A stretch of 64,000 nt of DNA from Nocardia nova SH22a (GCF_000523235.1 NZ_CP006850.1:868001-932000), one strand, 5' to 3'; shown: positions 27,801 to 39,246, numbered from the stretch's first letter. Program-made: numbers and translations. The notes: a model not told the origin generated them from the sequence alone.

Positions 27801-30800
27801 TGGGCGCCGCTGCCGATCCAGTACGCCGACTACGCCTTGTGGCAGCGGTCGGTACTCGGCTCCGAATCGGATCCGGAATCGCTGCTCAGCACCCAACTGT
27901 CCTACTGGACAACGGAACTGGACGATCTCCCCGACGAGCTGAGCCTGCCCTCGGACCGCCCGCGTCCGCCGGTGCAGTCCTTCGCGGGCGGTAAGGTCGC
28001 CTTCCTGATCGAGCCGCGGGTGCACACCGCGCTCGCCGCCCTGGCCCGGCGGCACAACTCGACCATGTTCATGGTGGTGCACTCGGCGCTCGCGGTATTC
28101 CTGGCGCGGATGTCGGGTACCGAGGACATCGCGATCGGGGCGCCGATCGCGGGACGTGGTGAGGCCGAACTCGACGATCTGATCGGCATGTTCGTCAATA
28201 CCCTGGTGCTGCGCAGCCGGGTGCACCCCGGCGGCAGCTTCGCCGATCTGCTGGCCGCCAACCGGGAAAGCGATCTGCGCGCCTTCGCCCACGCCGACAT
28301 CCCGTTCGAGCGCCTCGTGGAGGCACTCGATCCGGAACGTTCCACCGCCCGGCATCCGCTGTTCCAGGTGGCGCTGACCTTCGAGAACATGCCGGAGAGC
28401 ACCTTCGAACTGCCCGAGGTGCGGTTCTCCGCGGTCGAACCGGCCGATGCCACGGCGAAATTCGATCTGTCGCTGACGGTCCGGGAGTCCACCTCCGAGA
28501 CCGACGGCATGTTTGCCGAATTCTCCTATGCGCGTGACCTTTTCGACGAGTCCACGGTCAAGGGATTCGCGCAGCGGTTCGCCCGCCTGCTGGACTCGAT
28601 CGCCGCGGCGCCGCAGACGGCCGTGGGCGATCTGGCGCTGCTCGGCGCCGAGGAATATCAGCTGCTGACCCGGGCGCACGGCGCGGAGCCGGTGGTTTCG
28701 GCGTTGCTGCCGGACCTGCTCACCGCCGGTCTCGCGCACGGTCACGACCGGATCGCCATGCGATTCCACAATCGCTCGGTCGGCTACGGCGATCTGGACG
28801 ACGCGTCCTCGCGGATGGCGCGGGAACTCATTCAGCGCGGGATCGGTCCGGGCGACGTGGTCGCGGTCGGCATCTCCCGGTCGATCGGATCGGTGCTGGC
28901 GGTGTGGGCCATCGCCAAGTCCGGCGCCGCCTACGTGCCGGTCGATCCCGCGTATCCGCCGGATCGCATCGCGCACATCGTGTCCGACTCCGGCGCGGTG
29001 CTGGGGCTGACCGCGAACTCGCATCGTGCCCGATTGGGCGACGAGGTGGAATGGCTGGTGGTCGACGATCCGACGGTCGCCGGCGCGCTGGGCGAATGGT
29101 CGGGCGAGCCGATCACCGACGCCGAGCGGGTGCGGCCGCTGACCGTGCGTCACCCCGCCTACGTCATCTACACCTCGGGCTCGACCGGACAGCCCAAGGG
29201 TGTCGTCGTGACCCACGCCGGTCTCGGCGGCCTGGTGGCGGCGGAGCGCGACCACTACGGTGTCGATTCGAATTCGCGTGTGCTGCACGTCTGTTCGCCG
29301 AACTTCGACGTCTCGGTCCTGGAGTTGCTGCTGACCTTCTCCGCGGGCGCGACGCTGGTGATTTCGCCGCCGGATGTGTTCGGCGGCGTGGAGCTGGCGG
29401 ATCTGATTCGGCGCGAACGGGTTTCGCATCTGCTGATCACCCCGGCCGCGCTGGAGTCGGTGGATCCCGCGGGCCTGCGCGATCTGCGCACGGTGATCGT
29501 CGCCGGGGACAAGTTCGGTCCCGAGCTGGTGGGCCGCTGGGCCGTCGATGGCCGCAACTTCCACAACGGTTACGGACCGACCGAGGCGACGATTCTGGCG
29601 ACCTCCTCGGCGGCCATGGCGCCGGGGGAGCCGATCACCATCGGCGACCCGATCGTGGGTGTGGATACGTTCGTCCTGGATACGCGGCTGCGTCCGGTTC
29701 CGGCCGGAGTGGTGGGTGAGCTGTATCTGTCGGGCGCCGCGCTGGCCCAGGGGTATCTGAACCGGCCGGGCCTCACCGCGGAGCGCTTCGTGGCGAGCCC
29801 GTTCGGTGATCCCGGATCCCGGTTGTACCGCACCGGAGATCTGGTGCGCCGCAACGTGTCCGATGCCGCGATCAGCTATCTCGGCCGCTCCGACTTCCAG
29901 GTGAAGATCCGTGGTTTCCGGATCGAACTCGGCGAGATCGACAGCGTCCTCACCACCCATCCGGACATCGACTTCGCGACCACGATCGGCCGTACCCTGC
30001 CGTCGGGTGTGACGGCGCTGGTGTCCTATGTGCTGGGTGTGCCCGGTGGCAGTGTCGACCCGGCCCAGGTGACCGAGTACGTCGCGACGAGTCTGCCGCC
30101 GTACATGGTGCCCTCGGCGATCGTCGTACTGGACGAGATCCCACTGACCCCGGTCGGCAAACTCGACCGCAAGGCGTTGCCCGAGCCGGTGCTCGAGAGC
30201 AAGCGCTATCGCGCCCCGCGGACCGTCACCGAACAGGTGGTGGCCGAGGTCATCGGCGAGGTCCTGGGGCTGGATCAGGTCGGCGCGGACGACGACTTCT
30301 TCGCACTCGGCGGCGACAGCATCGTGTCGTTGCAGGTGGTCTCGCGGGCCCGCGCCCGGGGCGTGCACTTCTCCCCGCGCGACGTGTTCACCGCCCGCAC
30401 GGTCGAGGCGCTGGCCCGGCTGTCCACCACCGCGCCCGCCGCCGGTGAGCGGCACGGCCCGATGCCGTTGCCGCCCATGGCGATCCGGTTGCTCGAACTC
30501 GATCGCGGCGGCCGAGAGCCGCGGGCCATCGCACTGGACATTCCGGCCGATTCCGATCAGGAGCTGATCCGCGACGCGGCCGCGGCCGTCCTCGACCGGC
30601 ATCCGGTGCTGTCCGCGCGGCTGGACGCCGCCGAGGGTGTGCTGGTGATTCCGGAGACACCCGCCGCGGTGTCGCTGCGGCGGTTGGTCGCCGACGACAA
30701 GGCCATGGACATGGCGGTGCGGTCGCTGACATCCGAACTCGATCCCGCCGCCGGACGCAATATCGCCTTCGGCCTCATCGCACCGTCCGGTGCTGCCGGA

Positions 30801-33800
30801 AACCACGGTGATGTCGCGAGTCTCGTCGTGGTCGCCAACGGGTTGGTCGTCGATGACACCTCGTGGCGGACCCTGGTCGACGAGCTGTCGGACTCCTGGT
30901 CCGGCGGTCATTCCGCGCACGCGGCCGTGGATACCGGTCCGCTGGCGATCGGCCGGGCTCTGCGGGAGCGCGCCGTCGCCGCCGAGACCGTGGCCGAACT
31001 CGACTGGTGGCAGCGGCATCTCGCGCCGGCCCCCGCCGACGCCCAGATCGAGGGCACCGATCTCTCCGCGCGTGGCCGAGTCTCGCTGGTGATCACCGCC
31101 GAGGGCGCCGCCGCCGTCGACGCGGTGGCGCGTGCCTATCACGCCGCCGTCGACGATGTACTGCTCACCGCCTTCGCTCTCGCTCAGCAACCGGCCACCC
31201 GTGGTCCGGCCGGTGCGATCATCGGTGACGTGGTCCAGCTGCCCGCCGACGGCCGTGCCGTCGCGGAAGCCGAATCCGCCGGTGTCGTAGGCGGTCTCAG
31301 CTCGACCTACCCGCTGTTGGTCGGCCTCGACGGCATCGACGTCGATCAGGCCCTGACCGGTGGTCCGGACGCCGGTGTGGCCATCGCGCAGATCAAGGAA
31401 CTGCGCCGCGGCGTGCCCGGGGCCGGTGTCGGCTACGGCCTGCTCCGCTACCTGAACCCCGAGACCGCGCCGGTCCTCGCCGCGCTGGCGCAGGGCCGCA
31501 CCGCATTCCGCTATCGCGATCTGCGCCCGGCCCGGCTCTACCCGCAACAGTCGACGGCGGATCTGGTGCTCGACATCACCGTGGACGCCACCGAGGACGG
31601 TTTGCTGGCCCGATTCGATTACGCCGCAGCGGTATTCACCGTCGATCAGGTCAAGGAGTTCGCGGCCCACTGGGTCCGGGCGCTGGGCGGACTGGCCGAG
31701 CACAGCACCCATCCGGACGCGGGCGGTTTCACCGTCTCGGATTTCCCGCTGGTGCGGTTGCGGCAAACCGACATCGCCCGGTTCTCGGACAGCTACCCGG
31801 GGCTGACCGATATCTGGCCGCTGACTCCGCTGCAGTCGGGCATGCTGTTCCATGCTCTGCTCGCCGACACCTCGACCGATGTGTACATCACCCAGTTCAC
31901 CGTCGATCTCGGCGGTGTGGTCGACACCCGGCGGTTGCGCACGGCCGCGCAGTCGGTGCTGGACCGGCACGACAATCTGCGGGTGGCTTTCGCCGCGAAC
32001 GGTTCCGGCGATCCGGTGCAGATCGTGCTCGACCGGGTCGAGGCGCCCTGGCGTGAAGTCGATTTCACCGATCTGGACCGTGCCGGGGCCGAGGCCGAGG
32101 CGGTGCGCTTCGCCGAGTCCGACCTCGCGGTGCGGTTCGCCATGGACCGCGCGCCTTTGCTGCGCTTCACCCTGATGCGCCTGGCCCCGGACGCCTACCG
32201 GCTGCTGGTGACCAGCCACCACATCCTGATCGACGGCTGGTCCTCGCCGCTGCTCATGCAGGATCTGCTCACGCTGTACGCACTCGGCGGGCGGTCGCGG
32301 CAACTGCCGCCGGTCCGCTCCTACGGTGACTACCTGCACTGGCTGGCCGCGCAGGATCCGGCGGCCGCGCGCGCCGAATGGCAGCGGGCGCTGGACGGTG
32401 TCACCGAGCCGACACCGCTGGCCCCGGTCGATCCGGGGCGCGAGATCTCCGCGGGCACCGGTGAAGTCGCCTTCGAACTGTCGGTCGCCGAGACCACCGA
32501 ACTGAGCAGGCTGGCCGCCCGGCTGGGTGTCACGGTCAACACGGTGGTGCAGGCCGCCTGGGGTCTGCTGATCGGCCGCAGCACCGACCGCGACGATGTG
32601 GTGTTCGGCGCCACGGTCTCCGGGCGACCTCCCGCCCTGCCGGGCGTGGAGACCATGGTGGGCCTGTTCCTCAACGCCATTCCGGTGCGAGTTCGCCTGG
32701 GCGCCACCGACACTCTGTCCGAACTGCTCGGCCGGCTGCAGGCCGAACAGGCATCTCTGCTGGACTACCACTACCTCGGGCTCAGCGACATCCAGCAGGC
32801 CGTCGGGGTGGAGGGGCTGTTCGATTCGCTGGTGGTGTTCGAATCGTTCCCGGTGGACCGCGAAGGTCTCGACCGGGTCGGCTCGATCGACGGGATGCAT
32901 GTCACCGGCATCGGTGCGGTCAACGGCACGCACTATCCGGTGACGGTGATCGTGGTGCTCGACAGCCGGCTCCGCATCAGCCTCAAATATCTGCGCGATG
33001 TGTTCGACGAATCCGCCGCGCAGGCGATGTCGGAGCGTCTGGCCACGCTGATCGGCCGGTTCTCGGCGACCCCACAGGCCCGGGTGGCCGAGGTCGACGC
33101 CCTGCTGTCCGGTGAACGCGCCGAATTGACCGCGCGCAACGCCACCGACGTACCGCAACTGCGCGACGACGCCACCCTGCTGAGCCTGTTCGACGCGCAG
33201 GTGGCCCGCACTCCGCAGGCGCCGGCACTGTACTTCGGTGACACCGTGCTCACCTATCGGGAGCTCGATCTGCGCTCGCGCGCGGTGGCCGCGGAACTGC
33301 TCGATCGCGGGGTCGGGCCGGAATCGCTGGTGGCCGTGGCGATGCGCCGGTCGATCGATCTGGTGGTCGGCATCTACGCGGTGCTGCGGTCCGGTGCGGG
33401 CTACGTCCCGGTCGACCCCGATCACCCGGCCGAACGCACCGAGTTCGTCCTGGCCAACTCCCGCCCGGCCTGTGTGCTCAGCACCGCCGCCGACGACTTC
33501 CGGACCGACGGCGCCGTGCCGGTGGTCGATATCGCCGGACTCGGCGCCGGGGCGGATACCGTTGCGGCCCTGGAGTTCCCGGCGGTGCGCCCGGATGCGG
33601 TGGCCTACGTGATCCACACCTCCGGCTCGACCGGCAGGCCCAAGGGTGTGGTGATCACCCATCGGCAGATGACCAACCAGTTCCGTTGGGCGCAGCGCAC
33701 CTACCCGCACGACACCGGCGACGTGGTCCTGCACAAGACCCCCATCACCTTCGACATCTCCACGTGGGAGCTGTTCTGGCCGTTGCAGACCGGCGCGGCC

Positions 33801-35747
33801 GTGGTGATCGCCGAACCCGACGGTCATCGCGATCCGGCCTATCTGTCCAAGGTGATCGAGCAGCGTTCGGTCAGCACCGTGCATTTCGTGCCGTCGATGC
33901 TGGACGCCTTCCTCGATCCGGAAGCCAACGCGGCAGTGACACAGGGGTATTCGTCGCTGCGCCGGGTGTTCGCGGCGGGTGAGGCGTTGTCCGGTGAAAC
34001 GGCACAGCGGTTCGCGGCGACTCTCGGCCGCACGGAACTGGTGAACTGGTACGGCCCGGCCGAGGCGACCGTGGTCACCGCCTCGTCGGCGGACGACGTC
34101 GTGGGCGCGTCCGTCCCGATCGGCGCGCCTGTCGCCAACACCCAGGTGTACGTGCTGGATCGGCAGCTACGCCCGGTGCCGCCCGGTGCGCCCGGTGAGC
34201 TGTATGTCGGAGGCGTGCAGCTGGCCCGCGGCTATCTGGGGCCGGCCGCCCTCACCGCCGAACGCTTCATCGCCTACGAGGGCGGGCAGCGGGTCTACCG
34301 CACCGGCGATATCGTGCGCTGGCGCGAGAGCGCCGCCGGTCCCACACTGGAATACCTGGGCCGCAGCGACTTCCAGATCAAACTGCGTGGTCAGCGCGTC
34401 GAGCTGGGCGAGATCGAGGCGGTGCTCGCGAGCTACCCGCCGGTGCGGCACGCGGTGGTCTCGCTGGTGCGGGCGGTCTCCGGCGATCGGCTGGTCGCCT
34501 ACGTGGTGCCTGCCGACAGCCGATTCGACGAATCCGGCCTGCTGGATCATGCGCGGGAATCGTTGCCCGGATACATGATTCCGGCGGCCGTGGTGGTTCT
34601 CGACGAGCTGCCGCTCAATGCCAGCGGCAAACTCGACCGCAAGGCACTGCCGGTCCCGGCGTTCTCGGGCCGGCCGTACCGGGCGCCGTCGACTCCGCTG
34701 GAACAGACGATCGCGGATGTGTTCGCGGAGGTCCTGGGGGCCGAACGGGTCGGACTGGACGACGATTTCTTCGAACTGGGCGGAAACTCGCTGGTCGCCA
34801 CGCGGGCGATCAGCCAGCTGCGCACGGCCACCGGGATCGAGGTCCGGGTGCAGTGGTTCTTCCTCGCGTCCACCGTCGCCGCCCTGGCGCAGCGCATCCT
34901 GGACGAGGAGGCCGAGGGACGCGAATACGATCCGGACTCCGACGCGGCCCTGAGTGTGGTACTGCCGATCAAGTCCGAGGGTGACGCCGAACCGTTGTTC
35001 TGCATCCACCCGATGTACGGATTGGCCTGGTGCTACGCCGGTCTGGCTCGGTACATCGACGACCGTCCTGTAGTGGGCCTGCAGTCACCGGCCCTGTCCG
35101 AGGACGACTACCTGCCGAACTCGTTGCAGGACATGGCCGATCGCTACGTCGCCGAGATCCGGGCGCGCCAGCCCGAGGGGCCGTACCACCTGCTCGGCTG
35201 GTCGCTGGGTGGGCTGCTCGCCCATGCGGTGGCGACCACTCTGCAGGCGGCGGGGGAGCGGGTCGAGACCGTTGTCATGCTCGACAGTCACCACGAACTC
35301 GATGTGGCGTATTTCCGCACCGCGATCCGCGACGCGCTCGGGGAGATCGGCATCGGCGCGGAGATCCTGGTGGGCGAGGGCGATATCCACGATCTGAGCG
35401 AGGAGGCGGTGGCCGCCCTGCATGCCACCATCCCGCCGGAGATGACGATGCTCACCCCCGATCGGGTGCGGCGCATCTATCGCAGCGCGGTGCGCTCGGC
35501 GGAGCTGATCGTCGATCACACCCCTGGTGTGTATCGGGGTCGGCTGGACTACTTCAGCGCGGTCGACCACGAGAATCCCGCGGAGAATTGGCGCGACCAC
35601 GTCGACGGTGAGATCGTGGACCGGCGCATCGACGTGACCCATGATCAGATGACCGCGCCGCCCGCGATGGCGGAGATCGGGCCACGGCTCGCGGGCTTGC
35701 TGGCACGCGGGTCCGGTCGTCGACCGGAGGGGCCTTCTCCGGCATGA
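18861..35747 (+). CDS. Non-ribosomal peptide synthetase 2: five modules plus E and TE
   Basis: A 5628-aa NRPS. I chose ATG 18861 because its Arg-rich leader then matches the length of NRPS1's; ATG 18759 is possible but abuts a hairpin. Order with nucleotide landmarks: A3 (TSGSTG 19398), T3 (Ser 20559), C4 (HH 21110), A4 (22562), T4 (23735), C5 (24319), A5 (25891), T5 (27138), C6 (27710), A6 (29174), T6 (GGDSI, Ser 30318), E-like (30460-31790), C7 (HH 32213), A7 (33618), T7 (34788), TE (about 34970-35720; GWSLGG with Ser codon 35202). All C domains keep HHxxxD. By-eye codes: A3 DALFVGGIM (Val-like, weak), A4 DVWDFILVS, A5 DLWHLILVS (Ser-like, weak), A6 DVLLIAGIL (Pro-like, weak), A7 DIWHFAWVV. 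T6 is of the GGDSI type that normally precedes E, but the E domain has NG for the catalytic HH. The TE should release or cyclise a seven-residue peptide. No MbtH gene was seen. Confidence 0.94.
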   Translation: MTRPSRTRPARTRRPRVTTLPQLMATAVEADPTGTALVYADATTTLAEVGYAELDERSTRLARLLIDRGIGPEDLVAVGIPRSVESVLAVWAIAKSGAGFVPVDPNYPADRVDHMVTDSGAKLGLTVGDVRDGLPDSVEWLTIDSAEFAGALAEFPGDPVTYADRLRPLRAEHPAYVIYTSGSTGKPKGVVVTQAGLSSFCDEQRERYRVGSDSRTLHFASPSFDASVLELLLALGGAATMVVAAPTVLGGDELANLLRREGVTHAFVTPAALASVDPAGLDDLRVVVAGGEACPPELVRRWVIPIGTGENREFFNGYGPTETTIMTNISAPLVVGETVTIGGPVRAITEYVLDDRLSRVPRGAVGELYIKGNQVARGYHRRPALTAARFVANPFDADGSRLYRTGDLVRWTASGELEYVGRNDFQVKIRGFRIELGEIDAVLAAHDSVDFAVTVGHELPSGATILVSYVHSAPGAAADPDALIDHSARSLPAHMVPTTVMVLDEIPLTPVGKLDRAALPEPVLAAREFRAPKGALEEAVAAVFTELLDPPAAIGADDDFFELGGNSLIATRVAARLGATISARVPARLLFEAPTVAELARNLEPLKGAGGRLPLTVMPRPDRIPLSLAQQRMWFLNQFDPESAANNIPFAFRLTGALNVAALQAAIGDVVERHETLRTVYPATDGTGHQVILPAAEAMTDLTPQPVSESELEGWLAAELLVGFDVAAQVPLRIAVAQVGPAEHVIAVVVHHIAADGASIAPFMRDLVSAFLARRNGSRPHFTPLPVQYADYALWQRAVLGDESDPDSVAAAQIAYWRDALAGSADRLDLPFDRPRPQIASGAGAQYNFELDAATQTALEELATRTGTSLFMVMHAAFAVLLARASGTDDLTIGTPVAGRGEAELDALIGMFVNTLALRTPVDPAASFEQLLAEVKQTDLGAFSHAELPFERLVEVLDPVRSQAHHPLFQVALFFQNLETASLRLPGLAVDTVEFDGAIAKFDLQLTVVPQPDAGLSAMFTYAVELFDEATVAGFAERLVRILHEVSADSTRVVGDIDLLDAAERTRILRDWNDTAHAVEPELLLDGYRRAAQRFPDAVAVRFEGAELTYAEFDTQVNQLARLLIARGVGPEKLVGLAIRRSLDLVVGMYAIVAAGGAYVPLDPDHPVDRIAHILDTAQPVCVVTTRVDAVPVPTNVPLLRLDTMDLSGFDGSPVRPDELASPLRPDHPAYVIFTSGSTGRPKGVAVSHAAIHNQIEWMLAAYPLGTEDVYLQKTATTFDVSLWGFFMPLRAGARLVLATHDGHRDPLYIAETIAAQSVTMTDFVPSMLTVFATQIAAGSCPTLTDIFVIGEALPPETVDAVRAVSGARIHNLYGPTEAAVSVTYWPVGDERPNVPIGLPQWNTRVYVLDARLHPVAPGVPGELYLAGAQLARGYVRRPDLTADRFVADPHGADGDRMYRTGDLVRWHDADESGPGRLEYIGRTDFQVKFRGQRIELGEIETALLALPAVSQAVALVVASALGDQLVAYVVAAPGASADPDRLRASVSDSLPAYMVPSVVMVLDELPLNASGKLDRRALPEPTFSAGEFRAPSTPVEELVAEIFGSVLGVERVGADDDFFALGGNSLIATQVVARLGAAIDARVPVRALFETPTVAALAATLDSQAHTRRGVALGSIERPERLPLSMAQQRMWFLNRFDQGEDSAGSAAYNLPFALRLTGDLDADALGAALDDVIARHEVLRTVYPDGPDGPSQVVLPADTRLGVRPESISAADVPTAVFSLAATPFDVTGEVPLRVRLFGLTDLPADSRPVYVLAVVVHHIAADASSMGPLVRDVMTAYAARAAGAAPDWAPLAVQYADYALWQRAVLGSESDSDSIAAQQISYWQRELAGLPDLLELPTDRPRPAAATLAGARVDVRIEPRVHAALVELAREHGATMFMVVHSAFAVLLARLSGGDDIAVGSPVAGRGEAELDDLIGMFVNTVVFRTRIDRGEAFTDLLARQRETDLQAFAHADIPFERLVEVLNPPRSTAHHPIFQVGLSFQNVSRTALELPGLSVAGVDADLDVSQFDLHLIVADAYDESGDPAGIGGFLTYATDLFDAATAESIAHRLSLLLEQVAAGAAVPVGDLDVLTAAERAELDRVSAGAIHAVEATTLPDLLAATVADRPDAVALVADLPAEPEELTYAELGDRVERLARHLIALGVGPESRVALALRRGVDLVVAMYAVSAAGGAYVPVDPDQPAERVGYILDAAAPVCVLTTADTPDLPGRGESTEPIVAERDWRGRSQSLAAIAEAGRTGTRDDIVRIDDLDLSDVPAGPIADAERRAPLLPQHTAYIIFTSGSTGRPKGVAVSHAAIVNQLLWKTAEFGLGAEDAVLLKTAATFDLSVWEFWSAAVSGGRLVIATPDGHRDPAYLNALIARERVTTLHVVPSMLDALLTESRSGTADSAPALRQVLAIGEALPGPLAQRFRAAHPRVRLDNLYGPTEAAVSITSHRVEAADEESVPIGAPEWNSRVYVLDSRLRPVPAGVSGELYLAGAQLARGYFGRADLTADRFVADPFAVSDGGAPEGPAWSRSATASGPAGRTPDGTRMYRTGDLVARRADGELEYRGRTDFQVKVRGFRIELGEIEAALLRMPQLAQAVVLAKSDPRTGDRLVAYLVSADRELDVAQVKSLLSSALPSYMVPAAFVVLDALPLTVNGKLDRKALPEPEFETTVFRAPSTPVEEIVAGTFAEVLGIERVGLDDDFFALGGNSLVATQVAARIGAALDIRVPVRALFEASTVGALAARVEREGTERPRVPLTAGPRPDRIPLSYAQQRMWFLNQFDTAASVYNIPVAIRMSGALDVVALRQAVTDLVARHEVLRTIYPEAAGSDGHGAGPVQRVLPVGEVPVDLEPVQIGEERVAHEVGRAVLAGFDVTTEIPFRIRLYQLTTTEFVLVFVAHHIAADGWSMGPLTRDLMTAYLARTAGAAPAWAPLPIQYADYALWQRSVLGSESDPESLLSTQLSYWTTELDDLPDELSLPSDRPRPPVQSFAGGKVAFLIEPRVHTALAALARRHNSTMFMVVHSALAVFLARMSGTEDIAIGAPIAGRGEAELDDLIGMFVNTLVLRSRVHPGGSFADLLAANRESDLRAFAHADIPFERLVEALDPERSTARHPLFQVALTFENMPESTFELPEVRFSAVEPADATAKFDLSLTVRESTSETDGMFAEFSYARDLFDESTVKGFAQRFARLLDSIAAAPQTAVGDLALLGAEEYQLLTRAHGAEPVVSALLPDLLTAGLAHGHDRIAMRFHNRSVGYGDLDDASSRMARELIQRGIGPGDVVAVGISRSIGSVLAVWAIAKSGAAYVPVDPAYPPDRIAHIVSDSGAVLGLTANSHRARLGDEVEWLVVDDPTVAGALGEWSGEPITDAERVRPLTVRHPAYVIYTSGSTGQPKGVVVTHAGLGGLVAAERDHYGVDSNSRVLHVCSPNFDVSVLELLLTFSAGATLVISPPDVFGGVELADLIRRERVSHLLITPAALESVDPAGLRDLRTVIVAGDKFGPELVGRWAVDGRNFHNGYGPTEATILATSSAAMAPGEPITIGDPIVGVDTFVLDTRLRPVPAGVVGELYLSGAALAQGYLNRPGLTAERFVASPFGDPGSRLYRTGDLVRRNVSDAAISYLGRSDFQVKIRGFRIELGEIDSVLTTHPDIDFATTIGRTLPSGVTALVSYVLGVPGGSVDPAQVTEYVATSLPPYMVPSAIVVLDEIPLTPVGKLDRKALPEPVLESKRYRAPRTVTEQVVAEVIGEVLGLDQVGADDDFFALGGDSIVSLQVVSRARARGVHFSPRDVFTARTVEALARLSTTAPAAGERHGPMPLPPMAIRLLELDRGGREPRAIALDIPADSDQELIRDAAAAVLDRHPVLSARLDAAEGVLVIPETPAAVSLRRLVADDKAMDMAVRSLTSELDPAAGRNIAFGLIAPSGAAGNHGDVASLVVVANGLVVDDTSWRTLVDELSDSWSGGHSAHAAVDTGPLAIGRALRERAVAAETVAELDWWQRHLAPAPADAQIEGTDLSARGRVSLVITAEGAAAVDAVARAYHAAVDDVLLTAFALAQQPATRGPAGAIIGDVVQLPADGRAVAEAESAGVVGGLSSTYPLLVGLDGIDVDQALTGGPDAGVAIAQIKELRRGVPGAGVGYGLLRYLNPETAPVLAALAQGRTAFRYRDLRPARLYPQQSTADLVLDITVDATEDGLLARFDYAAAVFTVDQVKEFAAHWVRALGGLAEHSTHPDAGGFTVSDFPLVRLRQTDIARFSDSYPGLTDIWPLTPLQSGMLFHALLADTSTDVYITQFTVDLGGVVDTRRLRTAAQSVLDRHDNLRVAFAANGSGDPVQIVLDRVEAPWREVDFTDLDRAGAEAEAVRFAESDLAVRFAMDRAPLLRFTLMRLAPDAYRLLVTSHHILIDGWSSPLLMQDLLTLYALGGRSRQLPPVRSYGDYLHWLAAQDPAAARAEWQRALDGVTEPTPLAPVDPGREISAGTGEVAFELSVAETTELSRLAARLGVTVNTVVQAAWGLLIGRSTDRDDVVFGATVSGRPPALPGVETMVGLFLNAIPVRVRLGATDTLSELLGRLQAEQASLLDYHYLGLSDIQQAVGVEGLFDSLVVFESFPVDREGLDRVGSIDGMHVTGIGAVNGTHYPVTVIVVLDSRLRISLKYLRDVFDESAAQAMSERLATLIGRFSATPQARVAEVDALLSGERAELTARNATDVPQLRDDATLLSLFDAQVARTPQAPALYFGDTVLTYRELDLRSRAVAAELLDRGVGPESLVAVAMRRSIDLVVGIYAVLRSGAGYVPVDPDHPAERTEFVLANSRPACVLSTAADDFRTDGAVPVVDIAGLGAGADTVAALEFPAVRPDAVAYVIHTSGSTGRPKGVVITHRQMTNQFRWAQRTYPHDTGDVVLHKTPITFDISTWELFWPLQTGAAVVIAEPDGHRDPAYLSKVIEQRSVSTVHFVPSMLDAFLDPEANAAVTQGYSSLRRVFAAGEALSGETAQRFAATLGRTELVNWYGPAEATVVTASSADDVVGASVPIGAPVANTQVYVLDRQLRPVPPGAPGELYVGGVQLARGYLGPAALTAERFIAYEGGQRVYRTGDIVRWRESAAGPTLEYLGRSDFQIKLRGQRVELGEIEAVLASYPPVRHAVVSLVRAVSGDRLVAYVVPADSRFDESGLLDHARESLPGYMIPAAVVVLDELPLNASGKLDRKALPVPAFSGRPYRAPSTPLEQTIADVFAEVLGAERVGLDDDFFELGGNSLVATRAISQLRTATGIEVRVQWFFLASTVAALAQRILDEEAEGREYDPDSDAALSVVLPIKSEGDAEPLFCIHPMYGLAWCYAGLARYIDDRPVVGLQSPALSEDDYLPNSLQDMADRYVAEIRARQPEGPYHLLGWSLGGLLAHAVATTLQAAGERVETVVMLDSHHELDVAYFRTAIRDALGEIGIGAEILVGEGDIHDLSEEAVAALHATIPPEMTMLTPDRVRRIYRSAVRSAELIVDHTPGVYRGRLDYFSAVDHENPAENWRDHVDGEIVDRRIDVTHDQMTAPPAMAEIGPRLAGLLARGSGRRPEGPSPA

Positions 35748-35887
35748 TGGGTCACGCGCGCGTAACGGAGCGGTCTGGTCGAACGACTAGATAACCCGTA
35801 GGGGTCGGCCTCGTCCCGGCCCGTTGGGGCACGTCCGGTCGGCGTCCCCGGAGAGCTGAAACCGAATATCGAGCAGATAGCGAAGGT

Positions 35888-36967
35888 GTGAAATTGATTC
35901 GTCGACACTTCCGGCGTAGCGGTCTGAGGGCCGCCGCCGTGCTCGCGGCCACCGGTGTCCTCGTGGGCGTCGTGGCCGGAGTCGGCGCGACCACCGCCTC
36001 GGCGGAGGACCCGGTCATCGCCTCGAAGGCGCTCTTGGCCGACCCGCAGTCGTCCGACGGATCGCGGATCGAGAAGGCCACCTACAAGGACGACCGCAAC
36101 ATCCGGCTCTACGTCCACTCGGCCGCGATGAACCGCACCTTCCCCGTCGACGTGCAGCGCCCGGCCGACGCCTCGGCGCCGCGCCCCACGCTGTACCTGC
36201 TCAACGGCGCCGGTGGCGGCGAGGACGATGCCTCATGGCAGAAGAAGACCGATATCGTCAACGGCTTCCTCGCCGACAAGAACGTCAATGTCGTGCAGCC
36301 CATCGGCGGTAAGTGGAGCTACTACACCGACTGGCTAAAGGATGACCCGAGCCTCGGCCGCAACAAATGGAAGACCTTCTTCACCGAGGAACTGCCGCCG
36401 CTGATCGACGGCGCGCTGGGCACCAACGGCGTCAACGCCATTGCGGGGCTGTCCACCTCCGGCACCTCGGTGCTGAATCTCGCGATCGCCAAGCCCGGCC
36501 TGTACAAGTCGGTGGCCGCCTACTCCGGCTGCGCCGAGACCAGCAGCGATGTGGGCCGCGAAGCCGTGAAGCTCACCGTCAACACCTGGGGTGGCGGCGA
36601 TGTGCGCAACCTCTACGGTGAGGACGACAACCCGGCCTGGCAGCAGAACGATCCGGTTATCAACGCCGAAGGGCTGCGTGGGACGAACCTCTACGTCTCC
36701 TCCGGCAACGGTCTGCCCGGCCAGTGGGACACCCTGAACGGTCCCTACACCCTGCCCGGCGCCTACGGTCTGGGTAACCAGCTGGTGGTCGGCGGTGTCA
36801 TCGAGGCCGCGACCAACTACTGCAGCCACGACCTGCAGACCAAGTTGAACTCGATCAACATTCCGGCGACCTACAACTTCCGTAACTCGGGCACGCACTC
36901 CTGGGGTTACTGGCACGACGACTTCATCGACTCGTGGCCGGTGCTGGCCCGCGGCCTCGGGATCTGA
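35888..36967 (+). CDS. Antigen-85-like mycolyltransferase / secreted esterase
   Basis: A 359-aa exported alpha/beta hydrolase. Residues 1-39 form a signal peptide (RR-rich start, hydrophobic core, ATTASA-E cleavage site). The mature part matches the esterase/Ag85 fold: LYLLNGAGGGEDDASWQKKTD near 100, the nucleophile elbow GLSTSG near 195, and a C-terminal His in GTHSWGYW near 340. Ag85 enzymes transfer mycolates to trehalose or arabinogalactan in the envelope, supporting a mycolic-acid producer. The elbow is GLSTSG rather than the mycobacterial GLSMAG. The GTG start has only a weak GAAGG site. It follows the NRPS gene by 140 bases; whether the two are functionally linked is unknown. Confidence 0.87.
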   Translation: MKLIRRHFRRSGLRAAAVLAATGVLVGVVAGVGATTASAEDPVIASKALLADPQSSDGSRIEKATYKDDRNIRLYVHSAAMNRTFPVDVQRPADASAPRPTLYLLNGAGGGEDDASWQKKTDIVNGFLADKNVNVVQPIGGKWSYYTDWLKDDPSLGRNKWKTFFTEELPPLIDGALGTNGVNAIAGLSTSGTSVLNLAIAKPGLYKSVAAYSGCAETSSDVGREAVKLTVNTWGGGDVRNLYGEDDNPAWQQNDPVINAEGLRGTNLYVSSGNGLPGQWDTLNGPYTLPGAYGLGNQLVVGGVIEAATNYCSHDLQTKLNSINIPATYNFRNSGTHSWGYWHDDFIDSWPVLARGLGI

Positions 36968-36993
36968 TCCGGCCCGGACCTCTGACACGTGGC

Positions 36994-37031
36994 GAATCCG
37001 CCTCGCTCGCACAAGCGAACGGGGCGGATTC
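36994..37031 (+). terminator. Hairpin terminator after the Ag85-like gene
   Basis: GAATCCGCC (36994-37002) and GGCGGATTC (37023-37031) are perfect inverted arms, with a further inner TCGCT/AGCGA pairing at 37003-37007 and 37014-37018. It begins 27 bases after the stop codon. There is no U tract, as is common in high-GC actinobacteria. Confidence 0.65.
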
Positions 37032-37094
37032 CCTGTTCTACCAGGTTCATGAGGTTTATCGGACCTGCGATGGGGTCAGCAAGACAAAAAAGTT

Positions 37095-37117
37095 CGGGTA
37101 CCCGTAAACTATTCTTC
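37095..37117 (+). promoter_or_regulatory. mntH promoter with overlapping palindromic operator
   Basis: The perfect palindrome CGGGTACCCG (37095-37104) directly abuts the -10 box TAAACT (37105-37110); seven bases later the ATG begins at 37118, so the transcript is probably leaderless. A repressor bound to the palindrome would block RNA polymerase. A manganese-responsive MntR-type protein is the natural candidate, by inference from the gene controlled. Confidence 0.6.
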
Positions 37118-38365
37118 ATGAGTACGATCACGGTCGATCCGGCCGCTCGGCGGCGGCGGTGGCGTTCGATCGCGGTGCTGCTGGGCCCGGCCTTCGTGGC
37201 GGCGATCGCCTACGTCGATCCGGGCAATGTGGCCTCGAATGTCAGCGCCGGCGCGCAGTACGGCTACCTGCTGGTGTGGGTGGTCGTCATGGCCAATGTG
37301 ATGGCCGCGCTGGTGCAGTACCTGTCGGCGAAACTCGGTGTGGTCACCGGGCGTTCGCTACCGCAGATCGTGCGCGAGCGGGCCGGGCGCCCGGTGCGGC
37401 TAGCCTACTGGGCGCAGGCCGAATTGACCGCTATGGCAACCGATCTCGCCGAGGTTGTGGGCGGCGCCATCGCCCTGCATCTGCTGTTCGACCTGCCGCT
37501 GCTGCTGGGCGGTGTGATCACCGGCGTGGTGTCGATGGGCCTGCTGACCGTGCAGAACCGGCGCGGGCAGCAACCGTTCGAGCGGGTGATCATCGGCCTG
37601 CTCGCAGTGATCGCCATCGGCTTCCTCGCCGGTGTGGTGCTCTCGCCGCCGTCTCCCTCCGGCGTGGCAGGCGGTCTGGTCCCGAGATTCGACGGTGCGC
37701 AGAGCGTCCTGCTCGCCGCCGCCATGATCGGCGCGACCGTCATGCCGCACGCCATCTACCTGCACTCGGGCCTCACCCGCGACCGCCACGGCCGCACCGA
37801 ACCGGGCCCCGGCCGCACCCGCCTGCTCCGCGCCACTCGCGTCGACGTCGGCGCCGCCATGGTGATCGCCGGTGTGGTGAACCTGGCCATGCTCCTGATG
37901 GCCGCCGCCACCCTCAGCGGTCGCGGCGATATCGATTCGCTGGAATCCGCCCACTCCGCCGTGCGCGACGCCCTCGGCCCCTGGGCCGCACTGCTTCTGG
38001 CGGTGGGCCTGCTGGCCTCCGGCCTGGCCTCCACATCGGTCGGCGCCTACGCCGGTGCGATGATCATGGACGGCCTCCTGGGCCGCACCATCCCGCTGCT
38101 GATCCGCCGAGTGGTCACCCTGATCCCGGCCCTGTTCATCCTCGCCGTCGGCGTCGACCCCACCCAGGCGCTGATCGTCTCGCAGGTGGTGCTGTCGTTC
38201 GGCATCCCGTTCGCCCTGATCCCGCTGGTTCGTTTCACCACGGATCGAACACTGATGGGCGCGGACGCGAATCATCGGGTGACCACCGCGGCCGCCTGGG
38301 CCATCGCCGCGATCATCACCGTGCTGAACCTGCTGCTGATCTATCTGACGGTGGTCGGAAGCTGA
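37118..38365 (+). CDS. mntH: Mn2+/Fe2+ transporter, Nramp family
   Basis: A 415-aa polytopic membrane protein with about 11 helices. The first helix carries the metal-binding DPGN motif (AYVDPGNVASN, about residue 30) and helix 6 has MPH (TVMPHAIYLHS, about 209), both diagnostic of Nramp proton-coupled divalent metal importers. Length is usual. The in-frame upstream extension to 36989 overlaps a terminator and is not coding. No ribosome-binding site precedes ATG 37118, in agreement with a leaderless start just after the -10 box. Control by metal through the adjoining palindrome is likely. Confidence 0.93.
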   Translation: MSTITVDPAARRRRWRSIAVLLGPAFVAAIAYVDPGNVASNVSAGAQYGYLLVWVVVMANVMAALVQYLSAKLGVVTGRSLPQIVRERAGRPVRLAYWAQAELTAMATDLAEVVGGAIALHLLFDLPLLLGGVITGVVSMGLLTVQNRRGQQPFERVIIGLLAVIAIGFLAGVVLSPPSPSGVAGGLVPRFDGAQSVLLAAAMIGATVMPHAIYLHSGLTRDRHGRTEPGPGRTRLLRATRVDVGAAMVIAGVVNLAMLLMAAATLSGRGDIDSLESAHSAVRDALGPWAALLLAVGLLASGLASTSVGAYAGAMIMDGLLGRTIPLLIRRVVTLIPALFILAVGVDPTQALIVSQVVLSFGIPFALIPLVRFTTDRTLMGADANHRVTTAAAWAIAAIITVLNLLLIYLTVVGS

Positions 38366-38864
38366 TCGCCAGTTCGTGACATCGGCCGGATCAGGGCGCA
38401 TTGCAATGGTTTTGGCACATGATCAAAATCAACTATCCCGGAGACTGAGTTGATGATCGGTATGCGCCGGAAACTGAGTCGTGCCCGCATACGACTACCG
38501 CGCCTCGCGGCTGGGCAGTTTGCGGATAGACATGCCGCGACGTCACGACTCAGGCATACGGTCGCCAGGACTGTGGTGCCGGTCGGGCGAGGCTGGCATC
38601 GCCCGGGCGGCCGGTCTTCGGTTCACGGGACTATCCACAGGTGCTCACAGGGAAGTCGGCGGCAGTCCGGCTCGGGTGGAGTGAATTCCACTGGGCCACA
38701 GCGGCCGTACCGCAGCCAATGGTCGGCGAAGCGATGAGCGGCCGATCGGCAGGCTACGAATCTCAGCCGGTGTGCGCTGGTTGGGGTGAGGTGGATCGAC
38801 ACAGTGACATCGGGTTCGTCGGGAAGTGGTGATTTCGGGTTGTCCGCTCGGGTTTCGGCGTAAC
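38366..38864. other. Gene-poor stretch downstream of mntH
   Basis: About 500 bases with no convincing coding frame; the short open frames lack ribosome-binding sites and codon bias. CTGAGTCGTG (38474-38483) and CACGACTCAG (38544-38553) form a perfect 10-bp inverted repeat 60 bases apart, with similar GCATACG-containing flanks, suggesting a decayed duplication. Function not apparent. Confidence 0.4.
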
Positions 38865-39077
38865 TCACCGGCGGCACCGTCCGGACCGGACGGAACTTCT
38901 GTCGCAAGGACTGAACCGAATTCTCCGCGTCGGCCCGTCCGCAGCACCGACTGCATCGAAATCCGTTGTGCCAGTGCTAATATGATGTTCAGCCGGTGGG
39001 TATTCGAGTTCGCGGTTTTCCCGGCGCCGCAGGATCCTGCCGTATAGGTTGTTCGCCGGATCCACCGTTGCCGTCAT
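38865..39077 (-). CDS. Possible small protein, divergent from the Scr1-type regulator
   Basis: A 70-aa frame starting MTATVDPANNLYGRILRRRE. ATG 39077 has a GGAG ribosome-binding site six bases upstream, and the first 25 or so codons have GC-rich third positions. The second half is Arg/Ser-rich with poor codon bias and may be read-through of non-coding sequence. I recognise no family. It could be a genuine small gene, a remnant, or chance. Confidence 0.25.
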   Translation of the reverse strand: MTATVDPANNLYGRILRRRENRELEYPPAEHHISTGTTDFDAVGAADGPTRRIRFSPCDRSSVRSGRCRR

Positions 39078-39221
39078 GACGTCTCCGAGTTCATATGGGA
39101 TGGGTTCGCGAGATGGTGTCGCCCGTGCAGTACTTCGCACGACCGGACCTGGGGAGGTCGCGGGGTGGAGCGCGCACAGGAGATCACGACCGGGCTGTCC
39201 CCTCGGATGAAGTGGATATTA

Positions 39222-39246
39222 CAGGGAGACAGCACCTTTCTCCCTG
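39222..39246. promoter_or_regulatory. Hairpin in the leader of the Scr1-type regulator
   Basis: CAGGGAG (39222-39228) and CTCCCTG (39240-39246) form a seven-base-pair stem with an 11-base loop, about 70 bases upstream of the regulator start. It may be an operator or a leader structure; nothing in the sequence distinguishes these. Confidence 0.35.

Noticed and set aside
26595..33884. Very long open frames antisense to the NRPS genes (up to 2429 codons)
   Set aside because: They are shadows produced by high GC and strong codon bias on the coding strand; their translations are Arg/Gly/Asp/His-rich without domains.
38631..38640. DnaA-box-like CTATCCACAG, possible origin
   Set aside because: Single imperfect copy, no AT-rich unwinding region and no dnaA/dnaN/recF genes nearby.
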